From Podocnemis expansa (taxonomy: Eukaryota > Chordata > Testudines > Podocnemididae): a stretch of DNA of 64,000 nucleotides. The notes beneath the pieces are model-generated. The model did not search any database. It was not told the DNA's origin and worked only from the letters and a program-made list of their open reading frames with translations. The stretch spans positions 690,298-754,297 of the forward strand of contig ML681968.1 of assembly GCA_007922195.1 (NCBI GenBank), read 5' to 3'. This document shows, piece after piece, positions 21,646 to 33,005 of this stretch; positions within the stretch are counted from its first letter, which is position 1, and every line of letters begins with the position of its first letter. The translations under genes were made by a program, and so were the position numbers.

Positions 21646-22799
21646 TACTTCTGAGCACAAACCATCCCTCTCAACCTCAGGTATGTTTTCCTGGTAAGAA
21701 ACCAAACCCATTGCAACCCCCAGAACACACGGAAGTCTTGTACCTGCTATTGACTTTGGCTGGAGAGTGATTCCTAATGGCTTAGATTGTACTGCAGACA
21801 AGGACATCTGTCACCAGGCATGGGGTGTGAATCATTCCTAGGGATGGAGGCCCTGTTTGAGGGCTTTAAGGATGGCTGCAACCCCAGGCGGAGGGCAAGC
21901 AGCTGTAGCAGGGGCAGACAGGGTCTGATTATTGCAGGAGCTAGAGAGGCTGAAGCCCTGGGTCCTGGCTGAAAGGGGGAAAGGGAGGCCCTGAACTCAA
22001 GTTCCTAAAAATCCTGCTATAATCTGGCACCCTACTGCTGCCACCATCACCAGGCACAGTAGTGTGCTGTTCTACTGTCAATGTTTCTTGTGTAATTAAA
22101 ATTATGCAGTTTGCTTTATGCCTGTTAACATCCTGGCCCACTGGATCTAGGCTTTTGCCTGTTCACATGAATTGTGCAGGGCTTGCTAGATGTTGCGAAA
22201 GATGGCTGTGTGTTCTTGCAATGCCATGAATTGTTTATTGACACTGCTGCACCTTGGCATGGTGCCACTCTCCAACTTCTACCATGGTGAGTATGGCCTA
22301 AACAGGATCAAATGGGAGGGGAAGGGGAAATTTCTGTTGCATAAAGCTACAAAATTTCAACCCCTGTTTCTGGGTATGAGCAATGAGCAATGGTAGTGAA
22401 TACTGACACTATTTGTCACAGATGGGTGACTTTGGCTGTTATCTCACTCCTGAGCATCATAGAGCCTATGCCTACACAGTACAAGGAAATGCCTGTGACT
22501 GGTCCATGTCAGCTGATTCAGGCTCATGGAGTTGAGGCTGCAAGCCTATATGCTGTATTGTAGGTGCTTAAGCAGCAGCCCAGGGTCTGAGACACTCTCC
22601 CCTTGAGGGTCCCAGAACTCAGCCTTCAGCCTGAGCTCTCACATCCCCCCTCTTTGCAAGAATTTTGTTTTGAATTTATTAACTTTTTATTTTCTCAGTG
22701 TATGCCAATAAAGCAATAAAAAGTTGTTACCTCTGTCTTGTAAACTTGGAAATGGGCTGGATGCTATCCTTAAATGGCAGAGGGAATGGGTGGAAGAGC
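21646..22799. other. Intergenic stretch with poly(A)-signal-like motifs
   Basis: No coding exon recognised. Two AATAAA hexamers lie close together on the plus strand (22707-22712 and 22715-22720), followed by T/G-containing sequence. No upstream gene supports a real transcript end here. Confidence 0.35.
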
Positions 22800-22825
22800 A
22801 AAAAAAAAAAAAAAAAAAAAAAAAA
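22800..22825 (+). repeat. A26 run
   Basis: Homopolymer of 26 A. No retroposon body was recognised to its left. Confidence 0.95.
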
Positions 22826-23076
22826 CCATGCAGGTAAATATTGTTAGGAGAAATACATGCCTGCAGTTACATAAACTCCCTTCTCCTTCATCTGCAGGTT
22901 AATCTGTGCTTGCCTGATGGGACTAGGTAGTAGACTTCCATGAAGTTTCAAACAAGTCCTGCACACAGCTTGGTTGGAGTCCCCATTACATCCTCGCCTT
23001 TCCTCCTCCTCTTCCTGTTCAGGGCAGGGGCCCGCTGTATTAATTTAGATGGCCTAGAGTAGCCCAAAAAGTCAAA

Positions 23077-23390
23077 GGCTATGTTCACACCCAGGGGGTT
23101 ATTTTGATACAAGTTGTTTCGATACAAGTTGTATCAAAATAACGCCTTAATTCGAAATAAGTTAATTCGAATTAACAGTTTGTTAATTCGAATTAAGGAA
23201 AAAAGCAGGAATCGAAATAGCGGGTTCAGACAAGTTATTTCGAAACGCCTCACTGTTGTTTCAAAACAATATGTTCAGATGGCATTGTTTCGTCCTCACA
23301 TGGGGTTTAAGTTGTTTTGAAACAACACCGTTGTTTCGAAACAACGGAACCCATTGTTTTGAAACAACGGTGCATTGTGTGAACATGGCC
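23077..23390. mobile_element. MITE family B (TTTCGAAAC-rich), copy 2, complete
   Basis: 314 bp with terminal inverted repeat GGCTATGTTCACAC / GTGTGAACATGGCC. The interior is a lattice of TTGTTTCGAAACAA-like and AATTCGAATT-like palindromes (for example 23151-23196 and 23329-23345). It has no coding capacity. It is the only copy in the window not broken by a gap. Flanking bases (AAA left, TTT right) do not give a convincing target duplication. Confidence 0.75.
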
Positions 23391-23682
23391 TTTCTTATTT
23401 CAAAACAACCTGTTTGTTAACAAGGTGTGGAGTTTGGTCTCTAGCAATCTCAGTCTAATTTGCACTATGGCAAACATACCATTGAAAGCCCCTTTTACCT
23501 TTTATTGAAGATACAAAGAAGTTAAAGCATTTGAAGTGAAAAGCTTACATAAAACTTTAATTTGAACAATATTCCTTGTTCCTTTTTCCTTTAGCTGAGA
23601 GTTTTTAAAAATAAAAAGCAAACTGTTATTTGACAGTCTCTTACATGGTATCACAGATGTTAATATCTGTCCTCTCTGGAGG

Positions 23683-23723
23683 AAAAAGAAAAGAAAAGAA
23701 AAGAAAAGAAAAGAAAAGAAAAA
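23683..23723. repeat. (AAAAG)n microsatellite
   Basis: About eight GAAAA units in tandem. Confidence 0.95.
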
Positions 23724-24660
23724 GTTATTTGAACAGCTGGAGCTCTGATTGTTGTTTTTAAAGTCCAGTCCCATTTCTAAGAAGACAAAACAAGATAAAC
23801 ACACAAAAGAGGAGAGAAAAGAACAGCAAAGGTAGAAAATGAAAGCTTCTGTCTCTGATGTTGACTTTCACTTGCAACCTCACTGCTGGAAAAATACAGG
23901 GAACACTTGACTAGACCTGGCAAACTCATACCAGCATCAGGCTGTTTAGGTTAGGGCATTGCTTTCAGTTGCTTCTTTCTGGTCAAATGCACACAGCAGT
24001 GTTGTGATATCTTATGAACTCACACTCACTTTGCATGATTCCAGTAAATTTGAAAGCCCAGTTTTATCACAACCAGATCTCCATCTCAGGCTCCTCTGTG
24101 GTGTCTACAGTGGTCTGTAGGGGTCTGGTGGTGTCACTGCCAAGTATGAAATGCAGCTTGTGGTAAAAGCAACAAGTCTGGAGGGCTGCACATAATTTCT
24201 TGCTATTGCCCTCCCTGGCCTCCTGTTACCCCTGACAAAGTTCCTTCACGTTCACATGGCACTTTTGCTGATCCCTACTGTATCCCTTTGCCTGCCCATA
24301 GATCTACACATTTCCACAGCTGATCTGTAGATTGCCTGCTTAGCCTCTTCTCCCCACAGGCCCAGGAGATCCAGGACTTCTTGCCTGCTCCAGCCAGGAG
24401 CCCCTCCAGTTGTTCTCTGTATGCATGGTCAGCCATGGTTGGTTGGGCAATGGGACAGCAAAGGTGGTACAATGGAGGGAGCTGCTAGGTGTGTGCACCA
24501 AGATAGGCAACCAGGAAAGGGCATTTAAAAATGGGAGGCTTGTAAAAGGCAGATAGAATTCCACTCTCTGTGACTGTGGAATTTAAAATTGTGAAAGCTC
24601 ATACACTGGTGTGGGGATGGGGCATCTGTAGGACAGCGACTGGAAAACTGTTAGAGTCAA
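23724..24660. other. Intergenic stretch, nothing recognised
   Basis: No exon or defined repeat end seen. Confidence 0.35.
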
Positions 24661-24664
24661 TACA

Positions 24665-24880
24665 AGTCATGCAGTGTCTACACTCAGACTTTTGACCATC
24701 AAAGTAGACTGGCTATGGCTCTGTGGCACTCGAGAAGGTAATTGCCACATTGCTGTAAGGGGATATTTATGTCACAAATTTGGATGTAAACACAGGTTGA
24801 TGCAAGGCAAGTTACAGTGACCTAACTATGCAACATAAGCTAAGCCCTCAGTATAATGGGCTGGGTTTGTGAGGCCTCCC
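24665..24880. mobile_element. DNA transposon fragment, turtle MITE type
   Basis: Begins with CAGTGTCTACACTCAGAC and contains 'TGATGCAAGGCAAGTTACAG', then 'TGACCTAACTATG'. This order is familiar from turtle non-autonomous DNA transposons. It is old, and no clean inverted repeat or target duplication was seen. Confidence 0.45.
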
Positions 24881-25114
24881 TTAAGGAAGACTTAGTTCAG
24901 CAGTTCTCAGGTGATGTTGGTGGCATGGAGGCTGCGTTTGTTAAGGCTGGATGAGTTGAGCAGGCCTTGGCTAAAGGTAACTAGTCAGGTGAGAAAGCAA
25001 ATAGCTTTGGCTGAAAAAAACTTTCATGCTCAATAGACCTAGAAGACCCAAGATCAAGGATCTTGAAAGCACCTGCAGCTGAACTGAAGCATCCTTCCCC
25101 ATTTGTGCCCCACC

Positions 25115-25262
25115 TGATGGGATGTGCCACAGAAGAAGAAATATGGGATTTGCCATGTTGGAACAGATTACAGGCCCACCATGTCCAGTTTTCTGCAACT
25201 TCCAGTGGCCCCATATCTCATAATTCTGAGGCAGGTGGATATTACCCATAATTAGGGTGGAA
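25115..25262 (+). mobile_element. CR1/L3-type LINE 3' UTR fragment
   Basis: The block 'GGATTTGCCATGTTGGAACA' followed by 'GATTACAGGCCCACCATGTCCAG' and 'CAGTGGCC' follows a common amniote LINE 3' region. Only a short fragment remains. Confidence 0.5.
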
Positions 25263-26720
25263 GAATTCAATTTTCATTGCTACTCATCCGTTCCACTGTA
25301 CACACATAAACCTAAGGAACAATATTTCCATCAATAGTGACAGCAATTTACAACAAAGCAAAGTAAGAAAAATGCTGCTTGAGAACTTATTAGGACCTGA
25401 TGTAAGGATATGTACTTTGCATATTTTGATGTGATGTTGACAATTTGTGTTTCAATGGTTATAAAGCTTTAACTTTTTGAATCTCAACATCTGCTGTCAT
25501 TAAATAATTATTGTCTGACCCCCTGCATAATTTTCCAAAGCTGCAAAATTTCAAAATAGATAAAAATTGAAAAAGTAATGCTTAAAAATAAATATTGATA
25601 TTATCCATTGAAATTGTAAAACAATACAAATTGGATTCAGCCAGACCTACCCACAATGCACTTGGTCAGTTGTTCTATGCTCTGCTGTATGTTAAGGGGA
25701 GAGGATGTGCTGGTGGGTTCTGGAGTGTATGGACAGGCCCACATTTTGTGGAGAGCCATGGTACACTTGCTGTCACTCTTCTGCTCCTGGAAGATGTAGC
25801 TGCCAATGATTTCACAGCAGACACCAAATTGGGAAGCACCATATGAACTAGCAACCGCACCCAATGAATTGAGTAGTGACTGATGGATGTGTTGCAGCAC
25901 AGTGGGCAATGCAGCCACTCAAGAGGGGAGTGAGATGTGCAAACAGCACAATCAAGGCCTGCACAGCCTTGTGAAGCTTTTTGCACAGCAACAAATTGTG
26001 CACCCCCCCCCCTTAGGCCTAATGGAGCCCTGCTGTGGATGGGTGCTACCCCAGTTTACTCTCCTCCCTATTTTGCATCTTGGAGCATCACTTATTGAAC
26101 CAGCGATTGCAATCCAATTGTATTAAATGTGCCTGGGAGCATATGGAATGGAGAGATACTCTTTAATTTGCTTGCTTACCTGATAAAAGTATGAAGCTGA
26201 CAATAAGTGTGAGACAGATAAAAGTACATGCACCTGGGAAACAACCTCAGACTGTAACAGGTGTAATGCTGCCAACTAGTTACACATTAAAGGGCACAGG
26301 CAATCTTCCTTGTCAGGATCCCAGACTGTCCTCAGAATTCCCCAACTCTGTTTCTGGAACCTCACCTATCACACAGCTAGTTAACTATAAAGAGAAGAGT
26401 CAAGGGAAGGAAAGGCACATGGAAAACCCAGAAAATCACACAATGGGCTAGGCAGAACATCACCATTTCCAGAATGTACTGGGAGCAGAGAGGAGGGAGA
26501 AGAGTCTCCATCCAATCCCCCCAACAAGAAGTAGGTCCCTGCCCCCAGGACAGCACAGGCCCTGCTTTGCTGGGGATGCTATTCACAGGTGCAGGGCAGA
26601 GAAAGACTTATGGCCCCATTTCCTTCTCTGCATCCAGCCAGCTCCTGGCATGACTGCCACAAAGTGACCACTGCTGACACACTCTCTCCAAGAGTACCCC
26701 CCTGGAGTGTATCGGGGTGG
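25263..26720. other. Intergenic stretch, nothing firm
   Basis: No host exon. On the minus strand 25637-25918 there is a 93-codon frame (MAALPTVLQHIHQSLLNSLG...). It could be a transposase-linked ORF remnant, but no motif decides this. A C run lies at 26004-26012. Confidence 0.3.
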
Positions 26721-26721
26721 A

Positions 26722-26890
26722 TCCATACACAAGAACAGCCACATGGAGTCAGACCAAGGGTTCCTCTAGACCTGTGTCCTGTCTTTGAGGTGTTTCTGAA
26801 GGAGTGAAGAGAACAGGCCAATTTTTCAAGTGAGCCGCCTCCTGCCATCCAGTCCTAGCTTCTGGAAGTCAGACACTGCTAGGCATTCCC
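26722..26890 (+). mobile_element. CR1/L3-type LINE 3' UTR fragment
   Basis: Shows 'CAAGAACAGCCACATGGAGT', 'CAGACCAAGGGTTCCTCTAGA', 'CTGTGTCCTGTCTTTGAGG' and 'CCTAGCTTCTGGAAGTCAGA' in the order of a well-known reptile/bird LINE 3' region (plus orientation). Confidence 0.6.
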
Positions 26891-29771
26891 AAGGAGGTGA
26901 CTGCTCAATGCCCAATCCAGCCCCATATGCTCAGCTTCCCACCTTGAGTTACAGGAAAAAAAACAAAACAAAACACTAGGGAACTACCAGAAAAGCTGAT
27001 CAGGAAAGGGGAAATGTTGAGAACTGAATTACAGCAGGGTCTCTCACACACTCCTACCAGTTCACACAGTGCTATAACACAATTCCTGGTATTTGGTGTT
27101 TTTCAAAAATCTGCAGCTCCTGGAGTCATGGGATTTTATTTTAACTAAAAAAAGGAAGAGTGGGAAGGGTACCCACCAACATCTCTATGACCAGATGGGA
27201 AACAGAAAGACATAAAAGATTTGATGAAATCTCATGATTTTCCAACCAATCTTATGATTTTTGGGACTCCAGCCAATGAGTTTTGGGCACCTGAACACAT
27301 GATGTCACCATTTCAAGATTAGAATTTCAGGACATACCAGGACAAGAAGAAAGTGCAGGGGATCCCGTTTGAAGCCTCCATAGTGATCTAAACCTCTTAC
27401 GTCTGGCCTTGCAGGGCCACAAGATACCAAACAATAATTCTAACCTAGTGCAGGACTACCTATTCCCCAACACAGGCCTCTCAGCTTGGAGTAATGTGTG
27501 AGTAAATATACCACTGCTCTGGCTGGTGAGTGTCAGCCAGATGGTAGCTGCAGGCAGGTTTCCAGCCATCCTGCAAAGACAGATAAGTGAGCAGAGTGCA
27601 AGGACACATGGTAAGGACTGCACTGAGGAACTGCTCTACTATCCTCCTTGGACCTGGGTGACAGGAGCTATGAAGACTTTCCCCCTTCCATTCTGAATAC
27701 TCACTGAAGGATTAATGGGTGGGCACATGGCCTGAGCCATATAGGAGTGGGGGGACCACAACTGCCAGTCTGTCTCAGTGGAAGGAACCATGGGCCAGAA
27801 GAAGGCCCCTCTACCACAGCAAAGACCCATCACCCTGCTGGAGTTTACATCTGAAAGTGGTACCAAGCCAGAGCAGAGCATCCTACATCCTGGCCAAGGT
27901 GAAGCGTGATGCCAGATTCCTAGTTACTGCACCCCTGAGGGAGATCATGGCCAGAGCCAGCACAGAAGTCTTCTGGGGTACCTGGCCCAGGCTACAAGGC
28001 AGGCCATTCAAGGCACAGATGTGAAAGGGGCTGTGCTCTCTGTAATGCAGGCCCAAACTAAGGATGGCAGCCCACCACCCACTAGAGCCAGGTCTCTGTG
28101 AGGGAGCCAACCAGACGTTCCTAGCAATGGGCACTGTGAGAGACACAGGAGAGAGACTTCCTGGAGCTGGCCTATTTGCTGAACAAGATGGTGCACACTA
28201 TCCCAAGGTACACACTCCATGCCCCAGTGCTGGGCAGATGTGGGGCAGGGGTGAGGTGGGAGAGGAGCAGTGGGACTTGTGGGGCAGTGAGGAGGGTCAG
28301 TGAGTCATTGCTCCTCCTCTCTTTCCACCCTGATGCTCCTGTGGTCTGGCTCTGACGCAGGAATAATGGGGGGCTGCTGTGCAACCAGCCATAGGGGATT
28401 CAGAGCACACTGGTGCCTGGCAGCAGAGCTCAGGTAATGCTGCAGCCAGGAGGCTGGGAAAGAGCGCAGGGAGAAGAGAACCAGACCAGAGGCTCAGGGC
28501 CTACCTGGACCCCTTAGCATTCACTGAGCTGTGCTGGAACCCCAGTTTGGTGCAAGAGTTCGAGGGTGGGGGTGATCCTATTCCGCCCTAAGGCACTATG
28601 GTGAATGCCCAGCCCTTCCACCTTGCCTCTCTAATATCCTGGGATCTGCATGGCTACAATCACATTGAAAGCGTATCTGTAGGCAGTCCCCATGTTGTGG
28701 AAATGGAACCCACTGGGCTGGCGTTACTTGGCTTCCAGTGATGGGCAGGCCAGGTGCAGCATGCATGAGCCAAGCATTTCCTACCCCACATCTCCCACCA
28801 CAGACTGGACTCTCTCATCTGGCCCTATCGCCTGCCCCTGTGGGAACACACATGCCCTCTTTTCCTCTTGTGGCTTGAGCACTGTGCATGGTCCTCCTAG
28901 GCACAGAGCTGGTGCATGAGTGCCACCTGCTGATCCCTTCTGAGAACACTGGCCACCTCCCATGTCAACTGGCTCAAGTGTTTCACCCTGCAACCTCCTC
29001 TGCACTCCTTCTACACCCCCTCCCTTATGACTCTTCAGCATGCCAGGATGAGCAGTGCCAGACACGGCCCTAGCAACCCCTGGGCAAGGCTGGGAGGGAA
29101 GTTCCTGGAACATGCCCTTTCCCATCTGCTCTGCAGGAAGGACAAAGGAGTGGGTACCATGCTGTGGGCTGGAAATGAAGTCCAGGTTTTTTCCAGGATT
29201 TCTAAGGGTTGTTTTTCTTTGCTTGTACCTGGAGGCAAACTGTCACAAACAGCATCTCCCCTGGTTTTGCTGGCGATCTCTGGAGATGACTGGAGAATAG
29301 ATGAGCAGCAGATATGTTGAACAACAAGAGAACAAACCCCAACGAATGGGACAGGGATCTGGAGTCAGGCTGTTTAGAAATATTGACATCTTCTCCACCC
29401 ATACCACCTTTATTCCTGAAGGTTAAATGTTACAAGCACAATGATTTGAACCCATGTAGGCAACAGATCAGTGATTAGCAGGCCAGCACCAGCATTTTGC
29501 CTGACGTGAAGGAGCACCTATCTGCCTGGTGAAGCTGGCAGCAACAAAGGCTGCATTCACTATTTAGGAGTTCCTCTTAAATACAAAACACACCTGGACT
29601 GAGCCCTCACCCAGTAACTTGGGAAAAATTTACCGCCACCCATGGGTGTTGCCAAGAGACCATTCTTCCTCTTCCCCAAGCTCTGAGTCTGGGTATGACA
29701 AATAAGAACTTTGATTGAAAGGGAAAAGGGAAGCAAGCATTTGTTTGGGAACATACCACACTACACCCATA
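26891..29771. other. Intergenic stretch, nothing recognised
   Basis: No conserved coding exon on either strand. Short tracts such as 'CTCATGATTTTCCAACCAAT' (27231-27250) recall a turtle repeat containing CTCATGATTTT motifs, but the copy is poor. Confidence 0.35.
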
Positions 29772-29779
29772 TTCTAAAA

Positions 29780-29987
29780 CAGGGGTCTCAAACTCAAATC
29801 ACCATGAGGGCCACATGAGGACTAGTTGAGGGCTGCATGAGGACTAGTACATTAGACTGAGGGCTGCACCAGTGAAACCTTTTCATACAACAATATTTCA
29901 AATATCTGTAACAGTAGTGTTGTTGCGGGCCACAGGAAATAGCTTTAGGGGCTGCATGAGGCCCACAGGCTGTGTTTGAGACCCCTG
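29780..29987. mobile_element. hAT MITE, CAGGGGTCTCAAACTC family, copy 1
   Basis: Ends CAGGGGTCTCAAACTC and GTTTGAGACCCCTG. Exact 8-bp duplication TTCTAAAA at 29772-29779 and 29988-29995. The interior contains 'CTGAAACCTTTTCATACAAC' type sequence (29873-29891) shared with copies 2 and 3. It has no coding capacity. Confidence 0.93.
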
Positions 29988-30040
29988 TTCTAAAAGCATG
30001 TGATCATAAATAAAACATCTATTCCACAGCACTCTGGGCG

Positions 30041-30585
30041 GTGTTATAGAAGATCAGGGTTGACGGGACCGCAGCAAGTCATCTAGTCCAACCCCATTCT
30101 CAAAGCAGGACCAACCCCAACTAAACCATCCCAACCAGAGCTTTTGTAAGCTGGACCTTAAAAACCTCTAAGGATGGAGAGTCCACCACATCCCTAGGTA
30201 ACCCATTCCAGTGCTTCACCACCCTCCTAGTGAAAAAATATTTTCTAATATCCAGCTGAGACCCTCTCCCTGACTGCAACTTGCATCTTGTTCTGTCATA
30301 CTACCACTGAGAAGAGCTTAGCTCCATCCTTCCTTGGACCCTTTTTCAGGTAGTTAAAGGCTGCTATCAAATCTCACCTCATGCCTCTCTTCTGCAGGAT
30401 AAACAAGCTATTCCCTCCGTCTCTCCTCCTAAGCCTTGTGCTCCAGCCCCAAATCATTTTCATTGCCCTCCCTTGCTGAACTCTCTCCAATTTGTCCACA
30501 GCCATTGCCTCAGTCCACTGTTGGGCCTGTGAGCCTGGCCAAGGGGTGAGTCTTTGCCACACAGAGCTTTAGTAAGCTCTAGTAT
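30041..30585 (-). mobile_element. CR1 LINE, 3' part (minus)
   Basis: Antisense CR1 with the classic 3' UTR text 'AAGTCATCTAGTCCAACCCC' (30077-30096), 'CCATTCCAGTGCTTCACCACCC' and 'CTAATATCCAGCTGAGACCC'. It leads into the end of ORF2, where the minus strand reads DKLERVQQGRAMKMIWG. The 3' terminus lies at about 30041. It is a truncated copy of a bird-like CR1 subfamily, different from the one at 1-886. Confidence 0.88.
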
Positions 30586-30689
30586 CGCACATGGAAATCT
30601 CAGTTTTATACACGCTGGTTCCCATGCTCCTAAAAACGGACACAGGCACAGCACCCTCTGATTTTTACAACCCATATACCTGCAGAGTG

Positions 30690-30965
30690 CTTTGTTTTAC
30701 TGAGCTAGTCTTTAAGTGCCACAGGACTCCTTGGCTATGTCTAAGCAGTTCAAATTTTGTTCGAACGAACCACATTTTTTTTAGTTTGAACTAACTTTTT
30801 AGTTTGAACTATCCTTGCTTTTTTTAGTTCAAACTAGGCAAAGCCTAGTGTGGACAGGGATCAAATTAGTCTGGATTAAGCCTCCTTAATCTGGACTGAT
30901 TTGCTAGTGTAGACATAGCCCTCATTTGTTTTACTGAACTAGACTAAACAGCTGCCCCTTTCAGA
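30690..30965 (+). repeat. Dispersed repeat family P, copy 2, split by a MITE
   Basis: Left piece 'GCTAGTCTTTAAGTGCCACA' then 'GGACTCCTT' (to 30732). Right piece 'GTTTTACTGAACTAGACTAA' then 'ACAGCTGCCCC' (30928-30958). Joined, they follow copy 3 at 63150-63215. The MITE at 30733-30920 separates them. Confidence 0.65.
30733..30920. mobile_element. MITE family C (GGCTATGTCTA ends)
   Basis: 188 bp with ends GGCTATGTCTAAGCAG and CTAGTGTAGACATAGCC (inverted repeat GGCTATGTCTA). The interior has repeated TTTGTTCGAACGAAC, AGTTTGAACTAA and AGTTCAAACTAG motifs. It lies inside a copy of family P. ACTCCTTG on the left and CTCATTTG on the right may be a worn target duplication. Ends and style of interior recall family B. 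Confidence 0.72.
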
Positions 30966-31207
30966 CTTTCTGTTCTCTCCATTAGTCTGCTGCTGCAACT
31001 GAAATCCAGTAGATGGCATTCATATATAACAAATTTCTTCCATTCTTTCCTTATTAGTTTTTGTTTGGTTCGTTGCAAGATTTATATCCTTTTTAAAGCA
31101 TTTAATTTTAATAATTCAAAGCTTTCCCCTGGTTTATATCTTTCACCATGCCCTCTTCCTTGTGTCAGACAATTCCTTATTAATTCAAGTGCAATAATTA
31201 TTTAGAG

Positions 31208-32053
31208 CAGTGGTTCCGAACCTGCGGCCCAAGGGGCCAAAAGTGGCCCATGGCTCCCCGCCTACTGGCTGCAGATGGGAACTACTGCTTTAGGACTCAA
31301 GCAGAGTGTGTTTCTGTCCTGCTGAGACTGGTGCAGGCTCCATGCTACAGCCAAAGGGATGGGAAATCAGCACTTTTTTCTTCCAGCTACCTTACAGAGC
31401 ATGGCACTCTGCCTGAGTCCTAGGCTCTGGGGTCCCTTCTGGAGCCAGAGGGAGGGGAGCACTAATCTCCTGTCCCTGGCTGCAGAAAGGAGCCACTGCC
31501 TAGGAACCCACGTGGAGCACACAGGGATACAGGACATGTTTGGTTTCCCTGCTGCAGCCAGGGAGATGAGAGATCAGCTAGGACAAAGCCTCTGGCTGGC
31601 TGCAAAGGGGTGGGGTGGGGTGGGGTGGGGGGGCTGGCAGAGACTTGTGGCCTATGTTCCCTCTAAGCTGTGTGCGTGTGCGCATGTGCGCAGGTTGTGA
31701 AACCCGCATACACAACAAAATAAAGCGCGCACAAAAAAATTCAACAGTGCTTATATTTTTATGCTACTTTAAGAAAGCTGTTTCAAGTAGCATGTTTCAA
31801 ATAAGGTTTTGTAAATTATAAAATCATTTCCATCACCATATTAAAATGCATCATACACACTTGCTTTGTTGCGCTCGCAAGTTTGACCACACTCACTGGA
31901 ATGCGCACAAATTTGGACACCAATTCTGAAAATTTGCACAGAAGAATTTTTTTGTGCACACAGCCTACAAAAAATTAGAGGGAACATTGTGGTCCTTCAG
32001 AGTTGTAAAAGTGTATGTGGGGCCCTTGAGCAAAAAAAGGGTGGGAACCACTG
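31208..32053. mobile_element. hAT element (CAGTGGTTCC ends) hosting a nested MITE
   Basis: Ends CAGTGGTTCCGAACC and GGGTGGGAACCACTG. Exact 8-bp duplication ATTTAGAG at 31200-31207 and 32054-32061. It contains the (GGGGT)n tract (31607-31632) and, at 31653-31986, a complete second hAT MITE. It has no transposase. Confidence 0.9.
31653..31986. mobile_element. hAT-type MITE, TGTTCCCTCTAA family, copy 2 (nested)
   Basis: Ends TATGTTCCCTCTAAGCTGTG and AAATTAGAGGGAACA, with a near-exact flanking duplication TTGTGGCC / TTGTGGTC. Its interior (GTGTGCGTGTGCGCATGTGCG, then GTGCACACAG) matches the theme of copy 1 at 8166-8351 but is 150 bp longer. Confidence 0.82.
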
Positions 32054-32286
32054 ATTTAGAGGGAAGACCAACACAATCCCTTATAATCTTTCAAATCCAA
32101 CAAACATGCTCCATACCTTCTTTGACTGTACACAAGCATAATGCATTTAGACCTTCCAACAGAACAAGAGGCTTTCCACATACAGAGAGATGTAGATGTG
32201 AATCACAAGGCAAACAAATTTGACAGCTTCCTTTCCCTTCCCATCTTTGGATCCACTCATAGTGTGCAATGAGCTGGCCTTAATTT

Positions 32287-32356
32287 GTAAAGAAAGAGTT
32301 GCCAGAGCTCATGTAATTTTTTTCCATTCATAACTGATGCAGGAAGCCCCAAGATG
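32287..32356 (+). repeat. Short dispersed repeat, copy 2
   Basis: Matches 2706-2792: 'GTTGCCAGAGCTCATGTAAT', T run, 'CCATTCATAACTGATGCAGG', 'AAGCCC'. Confidence 0.55.
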
Positions 32357-32559
32357 CCAGGTCCATGAACTGCCAAATCTAGAGGTGCCAGAGCTTGGTG
32401 CCGGCATGCTCCAGCACAAATAAATCACTGGCAATGGGCCAGTTTGCATAGCAGAGTGTTACTCTGCTTGGTAGCTTTGGAGTTCTTTTGAGCAAGATTG
32501 GAGAAAGGTTTTACCCGTATGCAACTTATAAGAGATTCTAGCTTAAGCGATTAACAATG

Positions 32560-33005
32560 GCTAATGGCTTGTCTATGCTACAGACACTGTAGTGATCTTG
32601 AGGGTTCATTAAAGATCACGCTATCGAATGAGTTAGAAACATAACTTCAATCCATGTTAGATCACCTGTAGGGCGTGTTTCCCAATTCACACAACACTGG
32701 CCGATGCTAGGGAGAGTCTCTAAATTCACAGCCTTCTGCAAGCACATCTCTACAGATGCCACCGTCACAAAGCTGTGGCTCTGCAGCTTTCCTGCTGGAC
32801 TGTTGCCACCACTTCAGTGATGGATGGGTTTATCTGTGGCTATAATTAATCTACCCCCAAGAGCTGAGAGCTAGGCTGACTGAAGAATTGTCCACTAACC
32901 TAGTGCTGTCTATGCTGAGGATTAGATCAGTTCAACTATGTCTCTGGGGTGTGAATTTCCACACCTCTGAGCAACGTAGCTAGGGCAACCTAAGTTTTTA
33001 GATGC
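32560..33005. mobile_element. Turtle-type non-autonomous DNA transposon
   Basis: Carries GGCTTGTCTATGCTACAGA at the left and the sequence 'GGGGTGTGAATTTCCACACC', 'TCTGAGCAACGTAGCTAGGG', 'CAACCTAAGTTTTT' at the right, a combination I know from turtle MITEs. The exact ends are worn and no target duplication was identified. Confidence 0.55.

Noticed and set aside
25637..25918. 93-codon minus-strand frame as a Harbinger accessory protein
   Set aside because: No diagnostic motif could be read; similarity is only an impression.
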